Positions 1 to 4,899 of a stretch of 5,720 nt of DNA are shown piece by piece. Position 1 is the first letter of the stretch; each line of letters opens with the position of its first letter. Below the pieces are notes generated by a model, which saw only the letters and a list, made by a program, of their open reading frames with translations, searched no databases and was not told the DNA's origin. Source of the DNA: an uncultured Clostridia bacterium (GTDB lineage Bacteria > Bacillota_A > Clostridia > TANB77 > CAG-508); contig CANPZA010000097.1 of NCBI GenBank assembly GCA_947588915.1, forward strand, positions 1 to 5,720, written 5' to 3'. The position numbers and the translations under genes are program-made.

Positions 1-303
1 AGTGGAACTGCTCAAATGCTTGCAAATGAAATAAATACTGCTCTTGGTGGTAAATATTATTACGAATATAATAGACATAGTAAAGCTGAAAAAAGAAATA
101 AAAATGAAATTGGTATTAATTCTATAAGGGGTGGAAATATCGTAGGTGAGCATATTGTCCAATTTTTTGGAGAATTTGAAACTTTTGAATTAAAACATAC
201 TACATATTCTAGAGAAATATTTGCAGAAGGTGCAGTAAAAGCTGCTCAATTTTTAATTAATAAACCATGTGGCTTATATGATATGGAAAGCTTAATGACC
301 TAA
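1..303 (+). CDS. dapB: 4-hydroxy-tetrahydrodipicolinate reductase DapB, C-terminal part (5' end outside window)
   Basis: The first base is in frame, and the reading frame runs 100 codons to a TAA at 301-303; the start lies outside the window. DapB is the cytosolic NAD(P)H-dependent enzyme that reduces hydroxy-tetrahydrodipicolinate in the diaminopimelate/lysine pathway. The visible part opens with SGTAQMLA, the end of the family's substrate-binding PSGTA motif. It continues with GINSIRGGNIVGEH, the conserved segment of the substrate-binding and tetramerisation domain, and ends with a family-typical C-terminus (AEGAVKAAQFL, then GLYDMESLM). The NADPH-binding Rossmann domain and the catalytic histidine region would lie upstream and cannot be checked. 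The gene converges on the rplS operon, and the two share the hairpin just after the stop. I see no frame problem in this part. Confidence 0.95.
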   Translation, partial: SGTAQMLANEINTALGGKYYYEYNRHSKAEKRNKNEIGINSIRGGNIVGEHIVQFFGEFETFELKHTTYSREIFAEGAVKAAQFLINKPCGLYDMESLMT

Positions 304-305
304 CA

Positions 306-347
306 AAAAAGGATATCTTAAGAGTATTCTCTCAAAATATCCTTTTT
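306..347. terminator. Bidirectional intrinsic terminator between dapB and rplS
   Basis: The arms AAAAAGGATAT (306-316) and ATATCCTTTTT (337-347) are perfect reverse complements. Inside them the pairing continues: TT/AA, then AGAG (321-324) against CTCT (329-332), with two mismatches and a TATT loop at 325-328. The outer A and T runs give a U-tract whichever strand is transcribed. The hairpin starts 2 nt after the dapB stop and ends 6 nt before the rplS stop, as expected for a shared terminator of convergent genes. Confidence 0.9.
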
Positions 348-353
348 ACTATA

Positions 354-638
354 TTAATCTTCTTTTTTCTCATCCTTGGTCTCTGATTCTTCTACAGTTT
401 CTTCTGTTTTAGATTCTTCTGTTTTTACTTCTTCAACAACAGGTTCTTCTTTAACATCTTCAACTGTTTCTTCTTTTACTGTATCTACTGTTTCTTGAAC
501 TGTTACATTTTCAGTTTCTACATTTGGTGCTTCTTCTGGAGCAGTATCTACTGGTGCATCTATTTTTTCTTCTACTTCTGGCTCTTCAACTAAATCTTCT
601 TTAATAACAATCTCTTTATCTTCAATTCTAGCACCTAC
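354..638 (-). repeat. Low-complexity Glu-rich coding tract (tail of L19)
   Basis: On the + strand this stretch is a pyrimidine-rich run of imperfect units built around TTCTTCT, ACTGTTTC and TTTAACT. On the coding strand these give short imperfect repeats such as [16 protein letters not shown] and KTEETVEES. The units are degenerate rather than exact tandem copies, which fits slippage followed by drift under selection for acidity. Confidence 0.6.
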
Positions 639-974
639 TTGCTCTTTAGTTTTTGCTGCTTTACCTATTCTATCTCTTAAATAGAATAATCTTGCTCTTC
701 TTGCTTTACCTACTCTTACTAATTCCACTTTTTCAACTAATGGTGAATGGACTAAAAATGTTTTTTCTACACCAACGCCATAAGAAATCTTTCTTACTGT
801 AAATGTTTGATTTACTCCTCCACCTTGTACTTTAATAATAATTCCTTCAAAAACTTGGATTCTCTCTTTATTTCCTTCTTTTATCTTTACGTGTACTCTA
901 ACTGTATTACCAACTTTTAATTCTGGTATTTTATTTTTCAATTGTTCATGTTCAATAGATTTTATAATATCCAT
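354..974 (-). CDS. rplS: 50S ribosomal protein L19 with long acidic C-terminal extension
   Basis: Residues 1-112 are a normal L19: an N-terminal helix, the SH3-like core with [12 protein letters not shown] and [16 protein letters not shown] (residues 42-73), and the terminal [17 protein letters not shown] stretch. L19 binds 23S rRNA near the subunit interface. The family usually stops at about 115 residues, whereas this protein has 206. Residues 117-206 form a low-complexity tail of which about 40% is Asp/Glu, with Val, Thr, Lys and Pro between, which looks disordered. The start is an ATG with an AAGGAGGG ribosome binding site at 984-991, 9 nt upstream. It is the last gene of the minus-strand operon, 39 nt after the trmD stop, and ends at the shared terminator. 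The tail is in frame with no internal stop, so it looks like real coding sequence and not read-through. Confidence 0.95.
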   Translation of the reverse strand: MDIIKSIEHEQLKNKIPELKVGNTVRVHVKIKEGNKERIQVFEGIIIKVQGGGVNQTFTVRKISYGVGVEKTFLVHSPLVEKVELVRVGKARRARLFYLRDRIGKAAKTKEQVGARIEDKEIVIKEDLVEEPEVEEKIDAPVDTAPEEAPNVETENVTVQETVDTVKEETVEDVKEEPVVEEVKTEESKTEETVEESETKDEKKED

Positions 975-1013
975 TTTAGAATTCCCTCCTTCTTTATTTA
1001 TCTAAAATTTTCT

Positions 1014-1678
1014 TTAATCTAACAAATCTGGTCTTTTCTTTTTTGTAATTTCTAATGATTTATCTTTGCGCCATTTTTCTATGTTTTTATGATTCCCAGA
1101 TAATAATACTTCTGGTACTTGTTCCCCTTCAAATATTTCAGGTCTTGTGTATTGTGGATATTCTAAAAGTCCGATTACTAAAACTTTCTTCTTGTACAGA
1201 ATTAGCTTTTAAAACTCCTTCTATGTATCTACTAACACTGTCTATTAACACCATTGCAGGTATTTCTCCACCAGTTAACACATAATCCCCTATTGAAATT
1301 TCCTCATCTACTATTTTGTCTAAAACTCTTTGGTCTATTCCTTCATAATGTCCACAAAGTATAATTAAATGTTTTTCTTTACTTAAATTTTCGACCATTT
1401 TTTGGTTTAATGTTTTACCTTGTGGTGACATATAGATAACTTTTGATTGTTTATGATTTATAGATTTAAAACAATCATATACTACATCTGGTCTTATTAT
1501 CATTCCTGCACCACCACCGATATGGAGTATCATCTACTTTTTTGTGTTTATCTTTTGAAAAATCTCTAATATTTATTAAATTTATATCTATTAGCTTTTT
1601 TTCTTGAGCTTTTCCTAGAATGCTTTGTTTCATAGCATCAAACATTTCTGGAAAAAGAGTTAAAACATCAAATTTCAT
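1014..1678 (-). CDS. trmD: tRNA (guanine-N1-)-methyltransferase TrmD, needing two +1 frameshifts
   Basis: TrmD is a SPOUT-class, SAM-dependent enzyme that makes m1G37 next to the anticodon, which keeps tRNAs in frame. The gene is in three pieces joined by two single-base skips: residues 1-53 (1678-1520), 54-168 (1518-1174) and 169-220 (1172-1017), with TAA at 1014-1016. Joined, they read as a continuous Trm[42 protein letters not shown], the SAM-knot [28 protein letters not shown] and [13 protein letters not shown]. Without the skips, translation stops at 1475-1477 or 1138-1140. The start is taken at 1678, not the ATG at 1690, because GGAGG (1684-1688) lies 5 nt before it and the family begins at [13 protein letters not shown]. 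At 220 residues it is slightly short at the C-terminus. It sits 14 nt after rimM and 39 nt before rplS. It could be a decayed gene, but everything outside the two breaks is conserved. Confidence 0.9.
1171..1173 (-). other. Candidate +1 frameshift site 2 in trmD (AAT CGG A)
   Basis: In the incoming frame the codons are AGT AAT CGG ACT, and this frame stops at a TGA at 1138-1140. Skipping C1173 gives AAT GGA CTT TTA GAA, which reads N-G-L-L-E, exactly the [13 protein letters not shown] block of TrmD. The break can be placed to within a codon because both sides match the family motif. The first residue after the shift is glycine. Confidence 0.8.
1517..1519 (-). other. Candidate +1 frameshift site 1 in trmD (TAT CGG T)
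   Basis: In the starting frame the codons are ACT CCA TAT CGG TGG TGG TGC, ending at a stop at 1475-1477. Skipping C1519 gives TAT GGT GGT GGT GCA GGA ATG, which reads Y-G-G-G-A-G-M, the family's glycine-rich DDTPYGGGAGM motif. The first residue after the shift is glycine. Elsewhere in the window the same codon pair type is uninterrupted: rplS has TAT GGC with no extra base. Confidence 0.8.
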
Positions 1679-1688
1679 TTCATCCTCC
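1679..1688 (-). promoter_or_regulatory. Ribosome binding site that fixes the trmD start
   Basis: GGAGG at 1684-1688 lies 5 nt before the ATG at 1678. The in-frame upstream ATG at 1690 overlaps this motif and has no binding site of its own, so the later ATG is preferred. That choice also gives the family's usual N-terminus. Confidence 0.75.
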
Positions 1689-1692
1689 ATAT

Positions 1693-2199
1693 TTAGATTA
1701 AACCTGGTATTAGGTGAACTGTTATTTTACCTAATTTTAAATCAACTTGTTTCAAAACATCTGGTATTCCTGGTAAAAGAACCTGTTTTCCTAATTCATC
1801 TTTTACTACATATATATCATTACTGCCTGTATTAAATATATCATCCACTTTTCCAAGTAATTCTCCTTCATCTGTATATACATCTAATCCGATTAAATCT
1901 ACTATATAATAAACTCCTTCTTCTAAAGGTTCTTCTTTTTCTCTGTCAATTAATATATAACTTTGATGAAGTTCTTCTGCTTGTTCTATGGTATTTATAT
2001 CTTTTAGTTTCATAATTACCATATTTTTATGATATTTTACATTTTCTATCATATATTCTTTTTGCATATTTTTGTTTTTTATATATATAGTTTCTAATTT
2101 ATCAAATCGTTTTATATCATCTGTAAAAGGTTTTATTTTAACTTCTCCCTTTATTCCAAATGTATTAACTATTTGACCTATTTCAAGATATTTTGTCAT
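1693..2199 (-). CDS. rimM: Ribosome maturation factor RimM
   Basis: RimM is a cytosolic assembly factor for the 30S head; it binds S19 and helps 16S rRNA processing. The predicted protein has 168 residues, the usual size. The N-terminal beta-barrel opens with [21 protein letters not shown], the most conserved family stretch. A C-terminal PRC-barrel-like half follows, with [37 protein letters not shown] and [13 protein letters not shown]. The start is the ATG at 2199, preceded by GGAG at 2209-2212 with a 9-nt spacer. A longer reading from a TTG at 2214 would abut khpA directly but would put the binding site inside the gene and add residues the family lacks. It sits between khpA and trmD in the usual order. 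An ATC GGA pair here (1888-1893) contains CGG out of frame and does not disturb reading. Confidence 0.95.
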   Translation of the reverse strand: MTKYLEIGQIVNTFGIKGEVKIKPFTDDIKRFDKLETIYIKNKNMQKEYMIENVKYHKNMVIMKLKDINTIEQAEELHQSYILIDREKEEPLEEGVYYIVDLIGLDVYTDEGELLGKVDDIFNTGSNDIYVVKDELGKQVLLPGIPDVLKQVDLKLGKITVHLIPGLI

Positions 2200-2212
2200 A
2201 TTTTCAAACTCC
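2200..2212 (-). promoter_or_regulatory. Ribosome binding site that fixes the rimM start
   Basis: GGAG at 2209-2212, 9 nt before the ATG at 2199 and just after the khpA stop (2215-2217), selects the ATG over the upstream in-frame TTG. The closeness of stop and binding site suggests translational coupling with khpA. Confidence 0.65.
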
Positions 2213-2214
2213 AA

Positions 2215-2445
2215 TTATCCAATAAATTCAACTGAAACTCTTTTTTGTTCTTTAGTTGCTATTGCTTTCATAATATTTCTAATTGATCTTGCAATTCTTC
2301 CTTGTTTTCCTATTACTTTTCCCATTTCGCTTTCAGCAACTTTAACTTCAAAAACAATAGATTTTTCTTCTTCAACTTCTTTTATTTCAACAGCTTCTTT
2401 ATTATCTACTAAGTTTAAAATAATTGTTTCTAAGATATCTTTCAT
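2215..2445 (-). CDS. khpA: KH-domain RNA-binding protein KhpA (YlqC family)
   Basis: This is a 76-residue protein made of a single KH domain, the typical length and architecture for KhpA. The GxxG loop that grips single-stranded RNA is seen as GKQG at residues 46-49 within MGKVIGKQGRIARSIRNIM. It is preceded by an alternating hydrophobic strand (SIVFEVKVAESE). Family members bind RNA, often together with KhpB/Jag, and affect cell division and small-RNA function in Gram-positive bacteria; the exact targets here are unknown. An AAGGAGGA site at 2451-2458 overlaps the rpsP stop codon, so the two genes are probably translationally coupled. In Bacillus the equivalent gene also follows rpsP. The next Bacillus gene, ylqD, is missing here and rimM follows directly. 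Confidence 0.93.
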   Translation of the reverse strand: MKDILETIILNLVDNKEAVEIKEVEEEKSIVFEVKVAESEMGKVIGKQGRIARSIRNIMKAIATKEQKRVSVEFIG

Positions 2446-2456
2446 TTTGTTCCTCC

Positions 2457-2687
2457 TTAAGCTTTTTCAATTAATGCTTTTACTGTATCTGTTGGTTTTG
2501 CACCATTTTTAATCCATTTTTCAACTTTTTCTTTGTCCAATACTATTGTTGCAGGATCTGTCATTGGATCATATGTTCCTAGTTGCTCAATTATTTTACC
2601 ATCTCTTGGACTTCTTGAATCTGCTACTACTATGTGGTAAAATGGTTCTTTTTTCTTTCCTTGTCTTTGTAATCTGATTTTTACCAT
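2457..2687 (-). CDS. rpsP: 30S ribosomal protein S16
   Basis: A protein of 76 residues that begins [20 protein letters not shown] and continues [21 protein letters not shown], the hallmark of S16, which binds 16S rRNA early in 30S assembly. The C-terminal part has the usual [20 protein letters not shown] helix. The start is the ATG at 2687: GGAGG at 2696-2700 sits 8 nt upstream, and the family begins MVKIRL. A GTG at 2696 would add three residues but overlaps the binding site. Its stop codon overlaps the ribosome binding site of khpA. A 71-nt gap with a small hairpin separates it from ffh. Confidence 0.97.
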   Translation of the reverse strand: MVKIRLQRQGKKKEPFYHIVVADSRSPRDGKIIEQLGTYDPMTDPATIVLDKEKVEKWIKNGAKPTDTVKALIEKA

Positions 2688-2701
2688 TATTTTCACCTCC
2701 G
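2688..2701 (-). promoter_or_regulatory. Ribosome binding site that fixes the rpsP start
   Basis: CGGAGGTG on the minus strand places GGAGG (2696-2700) 8 nt before the ATG at 2687. The in-frame GTG at 2694-2696 is part of the binding site itself, so it is an unlikely start. Confidence 0.75.
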
Positions 2702-2709
2702 AATTTTAT

Positions 2710-2724
2710 AAGTGTTTTACACTT
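2710..2724 (-). other. Small hairpin in the ffh-rpsP gap
   Basis: AAGTGT (2710-2715) and ACACTT (2719-2724) form a perfect 6-bp stem with a 3-nt loop. On the transcribed minus strand the hairpin is preceded by an A-run and followed by ATAAAATTC, not a good U-tract, so it is not a convincing terminator in the operon direction. It may be an RNA-processing or stability element that separates ffh from the ribosomal genes, or it may be chance in AT-rich DNA. Confidence 0.3.
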
Positions 2725-2758
2725 TTTTCTATATAAATTTAAAAATTTAATAACTAAA

Positions 2759-4112
2759 TTATATTTTGAAGTTTTTTAATGTATTTTCATCTATTCCATT
2801 TAATAACTTCTTCATACCACCTTTATTGTTTTGCATTTGTTTCATCATTTTTTGTGTCATTTCAAAAGATTTTATAAATTTATTAATATCTTGTACTGTT
2901 GTTCCACTACCTTTTGCTATACGTTGTCTGCGACTTGCATTTAAAAGTCTTGTATTTTGCTTTTCTTTTTTTGTCATAGAACAAATAATTGCTTCTATTT
3001 TTACAAATTCTTTATCATCTACTTTTAAATCCTTTATTTTATTCATTCCTGGTATCATTTTTAACAATGAAGAAAATGATCCCATCTTTTTTACTTGTCT
3101 TAATTGTGCTAGGTAGTCATCTAAATCTAATTCTTTTTTCTTTAATTGCTTTTCTAGTTTTTCTGCTTCTTCTATATCAAATGCTTCTTCTGCTTTTTCT
3201 ATTACAGATAAAATATCTCCCATACCTAATATTCTTCCAGCCATTCTTTCTGGATGGAATAATTCTATATCACTTAACTTTTCACCTGTTGCTGCAAATT
3301 TAATAGGTTTTCCTGTTATTTTCTTAACAGATAGAGCAGCTCCTCCTCTTGTATCGCCATCCAATTTTGTTAATACTACACCATCTATTCCTAAGGTTTC
3401 ATTAAATTTTTCAGCTACATTTACAGCATCTTGACCTGTCATAGAGTCTACTACTAATAATATTTCATGTGGTTTGACATTTACTTTTACATTTTCTAAT
3501 TCTTTCATTAATTCTTCATCTATGTGAAGTCTTCCTGCTGTATCTAAAATTATTACATCATTTAATTTTGATATTGCTATTTCTTTTGCTTGTTTTGCAA
3601 TTTTAACAACATCTTTTGATGTTTCATTACTAAAGACTGGTATGTTTAATTGTTTTCCAACTACTTGTAATTGTTTAATAGCTGCTGGTCTGTATACATC
3701 ACATGCTACTAATAATGGCTTTTTTCCTTGTTTTCTTAAAAGATTTGCAAGTTTTCCAGCTGTTGTTGTTTTACCAGAACCTTGAAGGCCTACTAACATG
3801 ATTACTGTTGGTGGATTTGATGTAAAATTAATATTGCTCTGTGTTCCACCGAAGTAAATTAACTAATTCATCTTTTACAATTTTGATTACTTGTTGTCCT
3901 GGCGTTAATGACTTTAGCACATCTTGCCCTAATGCTTTTTCTCCAATTGTTGTTGTAAATTCTTTAACAATTTTATAGTTTACATCTGCCTCTAAAAGTG
4001 CAAGTTTTACTTCTCTTAACATTTCTTTTAAATCAGATTCTGTTATTCTTGCTTTTCCTCTGATTTTTCTTGTTATTTCTTGTAATCTAGATGATAAACC
4101 TTCAAAAGCCAT
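2759..4112 (-). CDS. ffh: Signal recognition particle GTPase Ffh (SRP54), needing one +1 frameshift
   Basis: Ffh binds 4.5S/scRNA and signal sequences and delivers nascent membrane proteins to FtsY. Two pieces join by skipping C3851: residues 1-87 (4112-3852) and 88-450 (3850-2762), then a stop at 2759-2761. The N domain opens MAFEGLSSRLQEITRKIRG. The G domain has the P-loop GLQGSGKTT (about 108-116), DTAGR (190-194), TKLDGDTRGGA (248 on) and FAATGEKLSDIELFHPERMAGR. The methionine-rich M domain carries the RNA-binding SRRQRIAKGSG (about 393-403) and ends in MMKQM. The total of 450 residues is normal for the family. Without the skip, translation ends at 3828-3830 after 94 residues, before the GTPase domain. 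The ATG has a GGAAGTGAG-like site overlapping the ylxM stop, 13 nt away. The downstream ATG at 3799 lies inside the G domain and cannot give a working Ffh. Confidence 0.92.
3849..3851 (-). other. Candidate +1 frameshift site in ffh (CTT CGG T)
   Basis: The incoming frame reads TTA CTT CGG TGG AAC and stops at 3828-3830. Skipping C3851 gives CTT GGT GGA ACA CAG AGC AAT, that is L-G-G-T-Q-S-N, matching the LLGG-type linker that joins the N and G domains of Ffh. The same frame then runs into NPPTVIMLVGLQGSGKT. As in trmD, the zero-frame codon is CGG, the codon before it ends in T and the first residue after the shift is glycine. Confidence 0.8.
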
Positions 4113-4125
4113 ATTTTCTCACTTC

Positions 4126-4473
4126 CTATACTAAACAATTTAATTCTTTTTTGATGTTTTCTAAGATAATTGCTATTTGTTTGTCTGAATCATTTTTTTG
4201 TATTTTTGTTAATTCAGATAATACTTTTTCAATTCTCTTTTCTTGACTCAATGTCCTTTTCATAAACTGTAACTTTTCTTCATATTCGAAAAGTTTCTTC
4301 TCCCCTTTCTTCAAAATGTCTCTAACAGCTTGTCTTGTTATTTGATTATTTTCCGCAATTTCTGATAATGACAAGTCTTGGTTGTAGTAGTCTTCTATTA
4401 TTTCAGATTGTTTTTTAGTTAATAACTTTCCATATAATTGATTTAATATACTTATTTCTACATTTTTTTCCAC
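4126..4473 (-). CDS. ylxM: YlxM/p13-like SRP-associated helix-turn-helix protein (UPF0122)
   Basis: A 115-residue protein of the YlxM family, which is encoded next to ffh in many Gram-positive bacteria and resembles sigma factor region 4. Residues about 16-61 carry the predicted helix-turn-helix: LTKKQSEIIEDYYNQDLSLSEIA, then ITRQAVRDILKKGEKKL. The rest is a charged, probably coiled helix (EKLQFMKRTLSQEKRIEKVL). In streptococci YlxM has been reported to bind SRP components; here that role is inferred from family and position. The start codon is GTG at 4471-4473, with an AGAGG site (4482-4486) 8 nt upstream; the stop is TAG. It is the first gene of the operon, about 55 nt downstream of the predicted transcription start, and its stop overlaps the ffh binding site, suggesting coupled translation. 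Confidence 0.9.
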   Translation of the reverse strand: MEKNVEISILNQLYGKLLTKKQSEIIEDYYNQDLSLSEIAENNQITRQAVRDILKKGEKKLFEYEEKLQFMKRTLSQEKRIEKVLSELTKIQKNDSDKQIAIILENIKKELNCLV

Positions 4474-4534
4474 AACTACTACCTCTTTTCTTGGAAAGTT
4501 AATTTTTTATGTATGTATTTTGTAATGCTAATAT

Positions 4535-4563
4535 ACTTTACACTATTTTTCGTTATTTGTCAA
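4535..4563 (-). promoter_or_regulatory. Sigma-A type promoter of the ylxM-ffh-rplS operon
   Basis: On the minus strand a perfect TTGACA (4563-4558) is followed after exactly 17 nt by TAAAGT (4540-4535), a 4/6 match to TATAAT preceded by TG. Transcription would start near 4528, about 55 nt before the ylxM GTG. Long A/T tracts upstream could act as an UP element. I saw no further clear promoter inside the operon, so all seven genes may depend on this one. Confidence 0.8.
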
Positions 4564-4574
4564 GTATTTTTACA

Positions 4575-4594
4575 AAAATATTATAAAATATTTT
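4575..4594. repeat. Perfect 8-bp inverted repeat upstream of the operon promoter
   Basis: AAAATATT (4575-4582) and AATATTTT (4587-4594) are exact reverse complements with a 4-nt centre, ending 11 bp upstream of the -35 box. This could be an operator or part of an AT-rich UP element. In DNA this rich in A and T such a repeat may also arise by chance. Confidence 0.3.
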
Positions 4595-4632
4595 ACTTTT
4601 TATGAAGTAATCAAGATAATTTAACTAATTCT

Positions 4633-4664
4633 AAAAAATATAAGGACTACATTTTGTAGCCCTT
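4633..4664 (-). terminator. Intrinsic terminator after the small membrane protein gene
   Basis: Arms AAGGACTACA (4642-4651) and TGTAGCCCTT (4655-4664) pair with one G-U wobble on the RNA and a 3-nt loop. On the minus strand the hairpin is followed by ATATTTTTT (4641-4633), a usable U-tract. It lies 18 nt beyond the stop of the 42-residue gene and upstream of the ylxM promoter, so it insulates the operon from pheT-side transcription. Confidence 0.8.
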
Positions 4665-4682
4665 TAAGTTTATAATTTTAAT

Positions 4683-4811
4683 TTATGTTTTAGTTATAAT
4701 GAAATATATAATTCTAAATACTATAATAGCAAGTGCTGTTCCTCCAATAGTCAATAATATGGTTGATTCTGGTGTTAATCTTTTTTTATTTTTTACTTCA
4801 TTTTGCTCCAT
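4683..4811 (-). CDS. Small single-span membrane protein, 42 residues, unrecognised
   Basis: I do not recognise this protein. The frame starts with ATG (4809-4811), stops with TAA (4683-4685) and encodes 42 residues. The first 15 or so are charged (MEQNEVKNKKRLTPE). Residues about 17-39 are strongly hydrophobic (ILLTIGGTALAIIVF, then IIYFII) and would form one membrane helix, and the C-terminus is basic (TKT). Support for it being a real gene comes from a near-ideal AAAGGAGGA site (4821-4829) 9 nt upstream, a good promoter in front and a terminator 18 nt behind. The positive residues before the helix suggest the N-terminus stays in the cytosol. It lies between pheT and ylxM on the same strand. 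Its function cannot be inferred; no toxin or antitoxin partner is visible. Confidence 0.7.
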   Translation of the reverse strand: MEQNEVKNKKRLTPESTILLTIGGTALAIIVFRIIYFIITKT

Positions 4812-4850
4812 TTATATAATTCCTCCTTTGTAGATTACTTCTTTTTTCTA

Positions 4851-4879
4851 ATCATATAACTTTTTTTGAATTTTGTCTA
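4851..4879 (-). promoter_or_regulatory. Sigma-A type promoter for the small membrane protein gene
   Basis: On the minus strand TAGACA (4879-4874, 5/6 to the -35 consensus) is followed after exactly 17 nt by TATGAT (4856-4851, 5/6 to the -10 consensus). Transcription would start near 4844, giving a leader of about 32 nt with the ribosome binding site. It lies in the 88-nt gap after pheT, so the small gene can be expressed separately from pheT. Confidence 0.7.
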
Positions 4880-4899
4880 CACTTTTTTGATAATTTTTA

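Noticed and set aside
1055..1285. Open + strand frame opposite the 3' part of trmD
   Set aside because: It is hydrophobic nonsense antisense to conserved TrmD motifs, has no ribosome binding site and starts inside trmD.
1888..1893. A fourth possible shift site, ATCGGA in rimM
   Set aside because: Here the bases are read as ATC GGA (Ile-Gly) in an unbroken rimM frame; CGG is not the in-frame codon, so no shift is needed.
2710..2724. Terminator between ffh and rpsP
   Set aside because: The stem is only 6 bp and lacks a U-tract in the direction of transcription, so it is listed only as a weak hairpin.
2766..3303. Two overlapping + strand open frames opposite ffh, rich in Leu, Phe and Ile
   Set aside because: They are shadows of the A-rich ffh coding strand, with no binding sites or recognisable domains; ffh clearly uses the other strand.
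1171..3851. Simple sequencing or assembly error as the cause of the three breaks
   Set aside because: None lies in a homopolymer, where indel errors usually occur, and three independent insertions of the same base in the same context are unlikely. It cannot be excluded without the reads, so it is kept as the main refutation test.
1171..3851. CGG reassigned to another amino acid such as Trp or Gln
   Set aside because: Reassignment keeps the frame, but here the frame must change at each CGG to recover the protein, so a changed meaning alone does not explain the data.
1014..4112. Calling trmD and ffh pseudogenes
   Set aside because: Both are expected to be essential, every signature motif is intact outside the breaks, and all breaks share one sequence context. 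Random decay would give varied lesions.
4587..4616. A second promoter upstream of ylxM using TTGATT and TATAAT
   Set aside because: The gap between the boxes is about 23 nt, too long for a sigma-A promoter, and the TTGACA/TAAAGT pair nearer the gene is much better.
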